64,000 bases of DNA from Leishmania infantum JPCM5 (Eukaryota > Euglenozoa > Kinetoplastea > Trypanosomatida > Trypanosomatidae), in assembly GCF_000002875.2 (NCBI RefSeq), contig NC_009412.2, forward strand, positions 757,001 through 821,000, in the 5' to 3' direction. This document shows positions 51,095 to 61,574 of the stretch, in pieces. Each line of letters starts with the position of its first letter. Position 1 is the first letter of the stretch. The notes below the pieces were generated by a model. It searched no databases. It was given only the letters and a program-made list of their open reading frames with translations, and was not told where the DNA came from. The translations under genes and the position numbers were made by a program.

Positions 51095-53725
51095 TCACGC
51101 ATGGCCCGTCTTAGCCACAACAGGGAAGTCCTCCATTTCGTGCTGATGGTCGCCCAGCGCCATCGGCATGGGATCAAGAGGAGAGAACATAATGTTTTGA
51201 TGAGGCGAGTAGGCCGACTTGTCTAGCGCGCTGTCACAGCTGCCGGTATCGTCAGTGGCTCCCGCCTGGGAGTCCACGCGAACTTCGCTCCTCACCGGCG
51301 TCTTGGAGCTGGTCAGGGTGCGCAGGCTGGTTATCGCTGCAGTCGTCGCCGAGATAGGGTCTCCGACTGACATGAGCGGCGGAGGTGATGACCGCGTGCT
51401 CCTCCGTTCCTTGCGCAGCGACGAGTCGCTTCCCTGCCGGTCGCGCTGCTCGTTACAGCCCTCCTCGTCTCCGCCGCCTGGTGACACCAAGCGATTTGTA
51501 TTTTCCCGCCTCTTCTCTGAGTTCAACGGCAGAGGCAGGGCGGACAGCTCCACGTTTTCCGCGTATGCCTCGGCGGTGCTCGCCTCACTCCTCTCCAAAG
51601 ATTGCCGTCTCGTGGATGACTGCGTCGGCGCTACTGTGGCGAGACTCGGCGCTGCAGGCGTCGACGAAAGCGAGCGGTCCTTCGAGTGTTTCCGAGGGCA
51701 CGGTTCGGGCATCTTGCCGTAGGCAAAATCCACCAGAGGGGCGTTGTGCGACAGCACAACATTGCCCATGAGCGAGTCCCGCATGAGCTTATCTGCGGTG
51801 CGCACGTAGTGCCGCAGGCCAGATCCTGGAATAGGCGACGCCGTTGGGGGACAGCTAGCGCTACTGTCACCGTAGCTCCCTTTCTGGCGAAGCACGAGCG
51901 CCGAGGCGGTAGGGGGCCCGCCACGCGAATGGCAAAGTGTCGGTGCCGCGCCGCTGCGGTGCGCATGGGGCCGGCGCGGGGGGGTGTAGAGAAAGGAGAT
52001 GTAGTCACGTATGCCTTTGGGCAAGGGGAGATCGCTGATTTCGCGCTTCAAAAGCACACGCAGCGCCAAGGCCACAACACAAACCGCGATGAAGGCGACG
52101 AGGTGGGCGGCCATGCGGGCGGTCAGCCACAGCCCGTATGAGTACCGGCCCCGCAGTCCACTTTGTTGCACGTCGCCCACGTGCGAAGCTCCTGTGTAGA
52201 GGCTGCTGCTCATGGAGGTGTTCCCGCAATGGCCTCTAGTCGCGGCACCCTCACGCATCTCCTCCCAGAAGAGGGATTCGTCTTCAGAGTCGTCCATCTC
52301 GCCCTCACCGTCGCTCGCGACGAAGCTCTCGATAGAGGTCAAGGAGGTGAACTCAATGCCGTACTTAAGAATTTCCTCCTTGGCGGACGCGCTCGAGCTC
52401 CGGGTGGGCGGCTGTACGACAAATGCTTTTGATGCGCCCGGCGTCTCCGATTCGCCGCCTTGCACAACGTCGGGGTCTCCGCAATGAAGCGGCGAGGCGG
52501 GAGAGACGGCGAGGGGGAAGGCCTCCTTGTGCGAGCGCCGTGAGTCAGCAAGCGAGGACCGCTGCCGAGGCTGCTGTGTTGAAATGGTGCTGCTGTTGAG
52601 GCCGCTGCTAGCGCTGCTGCTAAGGTGACCATGATTAATGCTCTGGTAGAAGCCGTCGTCGACTTCGTCCCCGTCGGACGGCAAGGAGTCAACGGGTGGG
52701 CAGTCTTCGGAGGGCATCTCCGTGATCGCCCCCTCGGTCTCAAGCACGCTGGCCGCGGGCGACGCCAGCTCCTCTCCAGAGAAGGAACTCGCCGAGGTAG
52801 CCGGGCTCGCCGATGGTGAGTGTAGCTCCAATTCGGATATCCACGGGTGCTGCAGAAGCTGTTTCACAGACCAGCGCTGGGCCGCGTCTATGCACAACAT
52901 GTGCTGCAAAATGTCCTCGATCAAAGCCGGGATGGGGCGTGGGATGCGATATGTGGTCGTCTCGATCACCTCGAGCAACGCGTCGGGGTCGCCGCGCGAG
53001 CAGCGGTACGGATACCCGCCGAAGAGCATCATGTAAAGCGTGATGCCAGCGGCCCAGACGTCGACCTTTCGACCATCGTAGGAAGGGTGCTCACGAAGGA
53101 GCTCAGGGGCACAGTACTTCAGCGTACCGCATGCGCGGTGCAGCTGAGCGCCAAGCATGGAATGGCACGCAAACCCAAAGTCAGAGAGCAACAATCGTGT
53201 CCGCTGCTTGTTTAGCAGAATGTTCTCCGGCTTGACGTCGCGGTGGACAACGTTGCGGTCATGCAGCGCTGACAGCGCCAGCAGGAGCTGCTTAAAGTAG
53301 TACCGCACTCGATCGTACGGCATGAACGGGGTGGCCGACAACTGCAGCGAGTCCATCACAGAGCAGCCAGTGGACGACGACACCTGCAGCTGCCTCAACT
53401 CCTGGCGTCGCTCGCGAATCAGATCCAGCAGCGTTCCACCCTCGGCGAGTTCCATGACAAGGTAGTAATTGTGCTTGGATACCATCTTGTCCACGAGCCC
53501 AGTCACGTAAGGAGAGCTGCCAGCAATCTCGAGTGCGTTGACCTCGCGAATAAGGGCCCCAGTCATCTTGTTCCGAAGGGCCGCCTTCTTTTCCACAATC
53601 TTCACGGCGTAGGTCCGCCCCGATGAGAGCTCCGAGCACCGCCACACAGTGCTGAAGGCACCACTCGCAATCGGAGTATCCAGGCGGTATTGCACCACAT
53701 CGCCGATCACTTTCCTTGTGGTCAT
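51095..53725 (-). CDS. CAMK-like Ser/Thr protein kinase with a transmembrane segment
   Basis: 876 residues. The kinase domain covers 13-296 with Lys42 (YAVKIVEKK), catalytic loop HRDVKPEN (161-168), SDFGFA (181-186; DFG Asp182), activation segment CGTLKYCAPELL (APE 206-208) and DVWAAGITLYMMLFGGYPY, which points to the CAMK/SNF1-related group. The glycine loop is ASGAFSTV, so the first Gly is Ala20. A Ser-rich insert (114-132) sits between subdomains V and VI. The long tail is Ser-rich, with acidic runs (472-484) and one hydrophobic helix (537-557) followed by basic residues, suggesting membrane anchoring. It ends in low-complexity sequence. The ATG at 53725 is the start and the stop is TGA. 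All catalytic residues are present, so activity is expected. Substrates are unknown. Confidence 0.9.
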   Translation of the reverse strand: MTTRKVIGDVVQYRLDTPIASGAFSTVWRCSELSSGRTYAVKIVEKKAALRNKMTGALIREVNALEIAGSSPYVTGLVDKMVSKHNYYLVMELAEGGTLLDLIRERRQELRQLQVSSSTGCSVMDSLQLSATPFMPYDRVRYYFKQLLLALSALHDRNVVHRDVKPENILLNKQRTRLLLSDFGFACHSMLGAQLHRACGTLKYCAPELLREHPSYDGRKVDVWAAGITLYMMLFGGYPYRCSRGDPDALLEVIETTTYRIPRPIPALIEDILQHMLCIDAAQRWSVKQLLQHPWISELELHSPSASPATSASSFSGEELASPAASVLETEGAITEMPSEDCPPVDSLPSDGDEVDDGFYQSINHGHLSSSASSGLNSSTISTQQPRQRSSLADSRRSHKEAFPLAVSPASPLHCGDPDVVQGGESETPGASKAFVVQPPTRSSSASAKEEILKYGIEFTSLTSIESFVASDGEGEMDDSEDESLFWEEMREGAATRGHCGNTSMSSSLYTGASHVGDVQQSGLRGRYSYGLWLTARMAAHLVAFIAVCVVALALRVLLKREISDLPLPKGIRDYISFLYTPPRRPHAHRSGAAPTLCHSRGGPPTASALVLRQKGSYGDSSASCPPTASPIPGSGLRHYVRTADKLMRDSLMGNVVLSHNAPLVDFAYGKMPEPCPRKHSKDRSLSSTPAAPSLATVAPTQSSTRRQSLERSEASTAEAYAENVELSALPLPLNSEKRRENTNRLVSPGGGDEEGCNEQRDRQGSDSSLRKERRSTRSSPPPLMSVGDPISATTAAITSLRTLTSSKTPVRSEVRVDSQAGATDDTGSCDSALDKSAYSPHQNIMFSPLDPMPMALGDHQHEMEDFPVVAKTGHA

Positions 53726-55518
53726 TTTTTTTGACCTCTCCTTCTCGTCAGTGCCTTTCGTTTCAGTTTAGCCGTCCAGCGCAAAGACTGTGGATGAACG
53801 AGAGAAAAGGTGCCGAGGGGATCGCAGGAGGAGGAGATGCAGACAACGGCACCGAGGCGGAGAGACAGAGGGCGGTCCAAAGGCGCAACACAAACAAGCA
53901 AAAAAAATGAAGAGCAGCGCAGACAACGATGTCAGCGCAACACAAAAAAAAAACACGAAAGAGGCAATAAAGTGCTTCAAGCACAGACACACAGACACAC
54001 AATACACTGAGCTGAAGTGATACAGGAGTTAAAGAGCAGGACCCGAAAGCACAGCAAACACCACAGAGAGAATTGACAGCAATGAAACGGAGAAAAGGCG
54101 AAAAAAAAAGATAAACAGACACGCGCACTACTGGAAACGGCAGAGCACTACGCTAAAAATGGAGGGGGAGTGAAATGGGAAGGAGGGGGCAAAGACAGGG
54201 CCAAAAAACATCGACGCACAAAACATACGCGCGGTTTCCTTTTTTACCCTTTTATTTTTTGATGGGTGAGGGCGAGAGCCTGTGTGCCTGCATGAAAGAC
54301 TGAATATATATCTTGAGATGCTTTCTGTCTCCTCGTCTTATTTCAATCCTTGTCCGTGCAACTCCCTTCCCGCTTCATCTACTGGTTTCTTCCACCGGCC
54401 GTTCTATTGCTCACTGTGCAAGTGTGCGGGTGTGCTACTTTGATCACCGCACCCTTGGCAAACACGCGCAGACACACGAATAGAAACGAGACTAAAAACC
54501 CAGAGCAAAAGCAAGCAGCATCACCCACGAGAAATGGGAGTGACAGGCAGAAAGAAAGAAGGCGGTATGAAGATGAGTGCACAAGACTCAGAGAGAAGCG
54601 GGGAGAAGGAGGTGTTTAAAGCGATACAAAAAAAAAGAAAATACCTGAGGAGACGTCGACCTAGTGCGGGTCTTTGGTACGCGTTGATGGACTGCGTGGC
54701 TGAAAGCAGCAAGGACACACTTTGAAAGTAAAGTCTGCGCTCTTGCCCAACGCAGTGCAGCACAGCAATACAGAACAGTACTGTGCTAGCCTTTTGTTGT
54801 CGTCTCTCCTCTGGACTTTACTAGTCGAAAAAAAAAATGAGAAAGGCAGCGGAAACGCTTTTAGTATCACCAAGTGTCTCCACAACGGCGGCCCCTGCCC
54901 TCGATCGCGTATGTGTACGTCGAAAACTGCGTTCGGGCGCGTGTGAGCTTGACCTCGATACCCGTGCGATACGAACGTCCCCGTTTCGCAGGACACACAC
55001 ACACACCGTCTAGCTGATGCTGGGCGGTGTACCTGTGCGGAGTCGCTCACCTTGAAAGACCAAAAGAGCAAAACAACGTGGGAAGCCGTCAGTATAGGAG
55101 CTCCTCAAACGCTGCCCAGATACACGCGCGCTCGAAAAAAAAAGCAAAATCAGCGAGGAGGCGCGGCAAAATAGGTCGAAGAGAAAACAAACGAAACGGG
55201 CAAGCAAGTGGGACGAAATATATAGGGACAAAGGTATATGTTAGGCCCCCCCTCGACAAGACAGACAAACAAAGTGCTTCCCTTTCGTAGGGGTCTGTGG
55301 TGGTGGTGGTCAGGTGGGGTCTATGCGCCACGAACACACCCCAGCGCGTTTGATTGCTTTCTTTTTCTTCCTCCGTTCTTGTGCAGTGAGTGTGTTTGCT
55401 ATTGCACAAAAGCGTGTGGACCTACACTCCGCTACGATCCGACGGTGGATGTGATCAAGCGTTGAGAGAGAACAATAGAAAGGGAGGCGAGGTATGGATA
55501 AGGTCGAGAAAGAGACTC

Positions 55519-55553
<35 letters not shown>

Positions 55554-56430
55554 TGCCACCCCGTGTGGGCGCAGCATCAGTAGTGCACACGAGCAGCGCC
55601 GTTCCTTTACGGAGGGCGAAGAGAGAGAGAAAGAAGCATTCGGGTTTCGCCGCGCGCGCCGTGCTGCCTCACTCTTTGTCTCTCCCCCTCGCCCGCCAGT
55701 CTATCCCAGCGAGCTCACTCTTGATGATGGCACCGCCTCTCTTTCGCATCATTGCTGAGAAGCACAGAAAGGTCATCCTTACCGTGAGTACAACAAAATT
55801 CACTTTCTTTTTGTTCGTTTTCGCTGCAGCAGCGTGAGGGTGAGTGCATGCGAGGAGCGAAATCCGAATCCTTGCTGACAACAGCAGATTTTCCCATCGC
55901 CATCACGTTGGGTTGTACAACTGTGTATGTATGTGTGTATGCATGTGCTTATGTGCCGAGGCCGCGCGTATGTTCTTTTCAGCAATATCCTTTTAAGTCG
56001 TTTCGTTGTTAGTTTCTTTATTATTATTATTACTTTGCCCGTATGCGGAGCCTGTGACTGTGGGGTTTGCACGCCTCGCACATGGGTGCAAACCCCGAAG
56101 GCACACGCAGACACACATACAGAGAGGTGTGTATGTGTGTCTGCGTGTGCCATACAATACAGAGCAGCAATGACGAGTCCTCTTACTTGTTCGGCGCATC
56201 TTTTTTTTTTCCGGTCTCACTGTAAGAGAGAAAGGAAACAGAATCCGCTCGCACGGATGATGCGCTTCTCGAAGGAACCGAAAGAGCCACAGGGAGATGG
56301 GAGCAGCACACACACACACACACCAGTTCCGGTGCCCTGCAGAAGAGTTTCAGACGAGCGCAAAACGAATATCGCAGCCGCGCGGAACACTCTCTTCACT
56401 GCTTGCTCGTCTCGCTTTTGTGTTGTTCTC
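53726..56430. other. Intergenic region between the 550-residue protein gene and the kinase
   Basis: 2.7 kb, A- and GA-rich with CA/GT runs, including (GT)15 at 55522-55551. No recognisable gene or RNA gene is seen. Confidence 0.7.
55522..55551. repeat. (GT)n microsatellite
   Basis: 15 uninterrupted GT units on the plus strand, in the presumed 3' UTR of the 550-residue protein gene. Confidence 0.95.
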
Positions 56431-58083
56431 TCAGTTGTCTCCTCCAGGTCGCTTGAGCAAGCCCTCTCTGAGCATTTTCAGAAAGCCCGCTGCTTCTTCG
56501 TTCATCTCCAGCAACTCCGGGTGCATCAGCTCCAGCGGAAGTCCACGCTTTGTCCGCGTATCCGCGCAGGCGACCAGGTCCGCGCTTTCGGATGCGATCA
56601 CACAGTAGTGCTGGACACCGCGAGAGGGCTTGTTCGAGTCGTCGGGGCCCATGGCACCGGCGCAGCTCTGCTGGAGACGCGCCGCCATAGCACGGACGTA
56701 CTGATTCCAGTGGCCAACGTCTCTGAACATGCGGAAAAAGTCGAGAGAACCAGTGGTCACGTCCTCTTCCTCGTCCTCTTCTGTCCCCTCCGACTCTTCG
56801 TCCTCTCCCAAAGGCGTGGCCTGGGTGTTACCGCCGCCTCTGCAAGCCGCGTCAGCAGCGGTAGCGCCATGAGAAGCACCTTCTGCGCCTGTGGCGTCCG
56901 CGTCGACGAGTAGCGGAGTCCACAGATGCCACTGTGAGGCATCGTTGATCGCTGTCCACGGCGCCGAAGTTCGAGGAGCCACCTCAAACACACGCGCCTT
57001 CGCGCTCAGCACGTAAATCGGAAGCGAGGGGCTCTCAAAGAGCAAGTCCAACGCAAGAAGAAGCGCCAGGCTCGGATGAGAATGCTGCCGCCCCGCAACC
57101 TCATCGGCGGCGGACTCCTGGTGCATTCTTTTATCAAAGGCTCTCACAAGGCGGGAGATGAATCCCGGGTCCGCGACACAGGTACGCTCCAGCAGCGCAG
57201 CCTGCTCGATTCGCCGCTGCATGAAGCGAAAATTATCATCATGCTCTGCCTCCGTCCACGCCATCAGCGAAGGAAAGCACACGTCGGTCACACGCTGGCC
57301 AATTCCGGTAAAAGACAAGGATGCGGCAGTGTCGTCGACTGCCCAGGCGCGCTTCTGCGGGCTAAAGTGCAGCGGGTATGGAAGAATGGCCCGCATCTCA
57401 CTCGCACCAGATCCGGCAAGAGACTTGGCAAGCGTGAACTCGAATGTCAAAGAGCCGCCGTGTGCGCCTCTCCGTGCCGAGGCCCTCACGTCTATCACCT
57501 GCGCGTGCACGTCGTGAAGGAACTTGCTCGAGTTGCGCATCAGCAAGAACACTTCGCGCGTGGTGTACAGCGCAGGGGAGCGAGAGGGTACTACCCACGC
57601 TCCGTCATCCGCCACAACGTAGCGACCGCACAACACAACGCCGTCGGAGGCCCACTCCTCCTCAAAGACGCTGTTCACCCATTCCACCACGCTGCGGAAG
57701 CTCGGCACCGGCGCGGCATCCTCCGATGTGGCGCAGCAAGAGGCGCTTCCGCTCCGGGCCTTCCCTGTGTCGTGCACCGGTGGATGTCCCGATGCGCTTG
57801 TGGGTGCCTCATCGGTAGCGTTCCAAACCTCCTCGCCGACGTACGTCTCGTACTCCTCCGCCGGATGGGCGTAGGCCCTGAGGTGCGGATGCGGCGGCAT
57901 ACGCGTGTCATTGGAGTCCAAGTACTGGAAGAAGGCGATACCCTCCTCCGCAGCGCCGGTGTAGGTGCTCGCATCAGCGCTTCCATCTGCCGCCTGAGCC
58001 GCGACACGAAAGGTGCGGTGCGGGATGACGTGTCGCCTCCCCTCCGCAGAGAAGACGATCGAAAGCGGAATTCTCGAGTGCAT
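56431..58083 (-). CDS. Conserved-looking protein of unknown function (550 aa)
   Basis: The start is the ATG at 58083 (MHSRIPLSIVF), the first ATG after a strong pyrimidine tract (purines at about 58207-58253 on the plus strand). In-frame ATGs further upstream (58302, 58497) would lie beyond that site. The central part reads as a folded globular protein (for example SVVEWVNSVFEEEWASDGVVLCGRY split by turns, and TREVFLLMRNSSKFLHDV). A disordered acidic insert (EDEESEGTEEDEEED) follows, and the C-terminus is helical (LPLELMHPELLEMNEEAAGFLKMLREG in pieces). There are no membrane helices after the chosen start. No family is recognised. Mitochondrial or RNA-processing roles were considered only because many trypanosomatid orphans have them; nothing specific supports either. 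Confidence 0.8.
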   Translation of the reverse strand: MHSRIPLSIVFSAEGRRHVIPHRTFRVAAQAADGSADASTYTGAAEEGIAFFQYLDSNDTRMPPHPHLRAYAHPAEEYETYVGEEVWNATDEAPTSASGHPPVHDTGKARSGSASCCATSEDAAPVPSFRSVVEWVNSVFEEEWASDGVVLCGRYVVADDGAWVVPSRSPALYTTREVFLLMRNSSKFLHDVHAQVIDVRASARRGAHGGSLTFEFTLAKSLAGSGASEMRAILPYPLHFSPQKRAWAVDDTAASLSFTGIGQRVTDVCFPSLMAWTEAEHDDNFRFMQRRIEQAALLERTCVADPGFISRLVRAFDKRMHQESAADEVAGRQHSHPSLALLLALDLLFESPSLPIYVLSAKARVFEVAPRTSAPWTAINDASQWHLWTPLLVDADATGAEGASHGATAADAACRGGGNTQATPLGEDEESEGTEEDEEEDVTTGSLDFFRMFRDVGHWNQYVRAMAARLQQSCAGAMGPDDSNKPSRGVQHYCVIASESADLVACADTRTKRGLPLELMHPELLEMNEEAAGFLKMLREGLLKRPGGDN

Positions 58084-58849
58084 GCGTGTTGTGTATGTGT
58101 GAGGGGAGGCAAGGAAGCTCCGATTGTGGAGGCGAAAATGTGTGTGGGTGTGAGAAGAAGCGGGTGTATGCGTGCAGTGGCGATAGTGCTCACGCGCTCT
58201 CTCGACAAGCGAACAGAGAAGACAGCAAGGCAGAAAAAGGATGAAAGACGAGGGTGATCCTTCACACGCGAAAGGAACCGTTGCCAGAGGAGTCGCGAGC
58301 ATGAGCGTCGTGACAACGGACGCTACTGCAGAAGTGCCTGCAGCAGCGTCGGCTGACGAGTCTGCTGAACCTGCAGCGGCAGAGCTGCTATTCTGTTGAG
58401 ATCCCTGGTGTCGCACGCGCGTCTTGTCTCGCCACCACCACCAACCCTGTGCTCGGACATCCTCTTCTGTCTTGGTCCACGGCAGAAAAGAGCACATAAA
58501 ATGGAGTCGCCGCACAAAGCCACAAGCTCGAGTACGCAGAACGCGGGAATGCTCTCCCTCTCTGGCGTTACCTCATCTGATCTACGCTTCTTCTAAGTGT
58601 CTTGTCTAAAGGGTTCAGCGGGAATGAGGCGGGCACTGCAGGCAACGCCACGTGCACTTACGTAATGCCAAAAAAAAGAGAACAACAGCATGAGGTGTGT
58701 GGGGGAAGGGAGTAGTGACACAACGATGAAAAGCCGCCTCCTTCGGCATAGCACCTGTAGACTTCTTGGGCTGGGGGTGGCCTGGCAGCGCCTGACAGGC
58801 TGCTGATCTTCAATGACGTCCGCTTTACCGGTTTCATGCTTCCAAGCTG
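58084..58849. other. Intergenic region between the CEP120-like gene and the 550-residue protein gene
   Basis: About 0.77 kb. It contains the pyrimidine tract and presumed splice acceptor (near 58199) of the downstream gene and the 3' UTR of the CEP120-like gene. No further gene is seen. Confidence 0.7.
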
Positions 58850-60586
58850 TCACTGCCGCTGCTGGGCCAAGTACTGCTCGTACATGCGTATCTTCTCCCC
58901 CATCTCCTTCACCACCTGATCATCCTCCGAGTACACGCCGGTCTCCAAGAGCTTCTCGCGATTCATTTTCAGCTGTTGCACAAATGTCTCCATGTCACGC
59001 CGTGCCGCTGCCGACTTCGCGGCGCTCGACGTGTCATCCAGCGGTGCATCCCTGGCGAGCACAAACTCCTCTGGCGTTGGTGAGATGTGTGGTGGATAAG
59101 CAGTGTCGTGTAGCGCCTCCTCGAGGCCGCGCTGCGCCGGGGCGAGTGGGGGAAGGGTACTGGCGCGCACAGACGGCAGTGAGGCAACGCCGTCCTCCTC
59201 ATCCGCGATCATGGATGTCGTCCAGGGCGGCAAGTCAATTAGAGGATAGGCGCTGTCGATAGAAGTGTCCCCCATGTCCACCACAACGCTTGTCTCAGCG
59301 CCTGAATCACCCACTTGCGGCCTCCGCTGCGCATGTGGTGGCGACTTCCTCTGCAAATTGCACGAAACAGCAGAGACAGAGGACGTCTCTAGTGTGGTGT
59401 CCTGACGGGAAGGGACACCTGTTGTAGGGTCGCCAGCGCTCTCCCCAGCGGTGATGGAAGTGGCGCACGTGCGTGCCTGCGGGGAAGCGTGGGAGTGGCA
59501 GCTGGTGTCGTGGACGGTCGAGTGAAGAGTCCCTGCAGGTCTCTCGACAATTGTGAAGGGAAGGGGCCCTGGCCGTGAGGTTCGGTTGACCGCCGCTAGC
59601 CCAGCCGCCACCTCCTGTTTCAGCTCTGTCAACATTGCGTAAAAGTCATCTCGCTCTGCAACGCCGCTGGCTATGTTCCCCGCTGTTGTAGATGCGTCAC
59701 CTTTGATAAAGCCACTTGGCAGAAAAGGTGCACTCAACGGCTGCTGCGGTTGCTGTAGCCGATGCGCATGTAGGGACTGTCTTCGCTTCGTTGGGCTCAG
59801 AGCCCCCTGTTCCTTGCGCAGACGCTCCCACTCGCGCGCCTGGCACTCCTCTCGAAGACGATGGTATTTGCGCATGACGATTGAGAGCTGCCGCTTGAGC
59901 TCGTGCAGCTGCTGTTCTAAGCTCGCCTGCGACTCTGCCAGGCGAGCCACATCCGCGCTTTTCTCTCGCAGCTGGCGCTGCGCCTCCGCCAGCTGTGTCT
60001 GCGAAAGACTCAGCGCGCACTCCTGCTCCCGAAGTCGCTGACCGTCTGTGTCGTTCTGCTCAGATAGGTAACGCGTCGCGCGTCGCCGGAGCAGATCGTA
60101 CTCTTGCTGCGCCGAGCTTACTCGCTCCTGCAGCTGCAAAATGATGCGGTCCTTCTCTTGCAATCTTGCTTGAAGACTGGATTGGGCAAGCTGGGCCTCC
60201 TCACGGGTGCGGCGCGCCTGCTCTTCAGCGCGGGCGACGTACGCCTCATGCTGCTCTGCCACTTTCACTCGTTTCACATTGAAAGCAGCCTCGCGAGCAT
60301 CCAGTTGAGCGGTGCGCTTTTCCAATGTCTCACTGGCCACCTGTAGGCGGTGCCCCATCGTCTCTAGCTCTTGGCGAAGCCGCTCCAGCTCCGCCATCTT
60401 TTTCTTCTCCGACTCTCGTGCCTCCTTGTGCAGGCGGCGTTCCAGCCGCTCCTTCGCCTGGCGCAGCTGTGCCTGGTATCGGAGCTGCTGTTGCGCCTTC
60501 CACACTTCAAGGTCGAAGGCGGCAGCATACTCATCAGTAGCGCGGATAGCGCTGTCCATCTTGACTTGAGGCGACGACGATGCCAT
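58850..60586 (-). CDS. CEP120/UNI2-like coiled-coil centriolar protein
   Basis: 578 residues. Residues 17-280 are almost entirely coiled coil (Gln/Glu/Arg/Leu-rich heptads). They open with AAAFDLEVWKAQQQLRYQAQL, which resembles the MELEMWKEMQ...QLKQKE segment of CEP120. The extreme C-terminus (532-578) has LLETGVYSEDDQVVKEMGEK, matching the LMRTGVYNHEDRIISELD end of CEP120. Between them is a low-complexity Ser/Pro/Thr-rich linker (about 280-530). The N-terminal C2 domains of animal CEP120 are absent, as in the Chlamydomonas homologue UNI2. These proteins act in centriole/basal-body maturation and appendage assembly, so a basal-body or transition-zone location is expected. Start is the ATG at 60586 (MASSSPQVKM), stop TGA. 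The family call rests on two separated motifs recalled from memory. Confidence 0.7.
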   Translation of the reverse strand: MASSSPQVKMDSAIRATDEYAAAFDLEVWKAQQQLRYQAQLRQAKERLERRLHKEARESEKKKMAELERLRQELETMGHRLQVASETLEKRTAQLDAREAAFNVKRVKVAEQHEAYVARAEEQARRTREEAQLAQSSLQARLQEKDRIILQLQERVSSAQQEYDLLRRRATRYLSEQNDTDGQRLREQECALSLSQTQLAEAQRQLREKSADVARLAESQASLEQQLHELKRQLSIVMRKYHRLREECQAREWERLRKEQGALSPTKRRQSLHAHRLQQPQQPLSAPFLPSGFIKGDASTTAGNIASGVAERDDFYAMLTELKQEVAAGLAAVNRTSRPGPLPFTIVERPAGTLHSTVHDTSCHSHASPQARTCATSITAGESAGDPTTGVPSRQDTTLETSSVSAVSCNLQRKSPPHAQRRPQVGDSGAETSVVVDMGDTSIDSAYPLIDLPPWTTSMIADEEDGVASLPSVRASTLPPLAPAQRGLEEALHDTAYPPHISPTPEEFVLARDAPLDDTSSAAKSAAARRDMETFVQQLKMNREKLLETGVYSEDDQVVKEMGEKIRMYEQYLAQQRQ

Positions 60587-61574
60587 TGGCCTTGCTCAAA
60601 GGGTTCAAAGTCGCAATGAGCCAGTGCTGCACGGCACGCGACAGCGGAGCCGACTGGTCCGCGCTACGAAAAGGGAAAAAAAGCGGTGGTGCCGAGATGA
60701 ATTTTGTATGGGATTCACTCTCGTGTTCTTTATTGATGGAAAAGCCTGCGACAATCGTCCTTGGCAGAACGAGAACGAGAGATGTCCGCGACGCTACGTC
60801 ACCAATAACACGACGGCAATGCCGGCTGCTGGCCAGTCACCGAAGAAAGAGAAGAAGCACGGCGTCTCGATGATGTGCGTACGAAGAATGCGGAGGCGGC
60901 AGCAAACGATGTGCAGAGTGAGGAAAAAGAAGCGCGAGCAATGTTTGCCCGCAGTAACAAAAATCTGAGCGAGGCGATTCAGCAGAAGCTACAAATCTGT
61001 GGTCGTTCCTTTTTCCCCATCTCTTCTCCAGGCAAAGGCAGAAGTGGAGGCAGCCGGAGAAGTCTGTCAAAGGCCACGACAAGAGCATAAGACCAGAGAG
61101 AGCAGGTTAGGCATCCCTTATCAGCACATACGCACGCAAGAGCGCAGAGGCCCTGCTGAGGTCTGCTGTCGAGCAGCTGTGTCTCTTTGATCGTCCTCCA
61201 CACCCCCCATCGCCTGTTCCACTAAAGCAACTTGCAGAGAAACAGCATGCCCTTCACCTGCTTACCCTCTAGCGCCCCACACAGGGGGGACACACCTGCT
61301 GCAAGCGAAACGAAAAGGTGTACGTCTGCGGAAGCGGGGAAAGGAGTGTATACGTGTGTGTGTTTGTGGCGCTCCCTATTTTTCGCGTACCCTTTGCAGC
61401 CACACACACACACACACACAGTGCACGGGGGAGAAAAAGGAGCGAAAAAGACCAACGACAAGGCGGGCTGGGGAAAAGCAAAGCGTCAGGCTGAATGCGC
61501 GCAGCGAGAAGAGAAGCAGCAGACAGGACCTCTTGCACGCACGTGCCACATTTGCACCGCTGACGCGCAGGCGC
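60587..61574. other. Intergenic region between the GRIM-19-like and CEP120-like genes
   Basis: About 1 kb with purine-rich stretches and a CA run at about 61403-61421. No gene is recognised. Confidence 0.7.
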
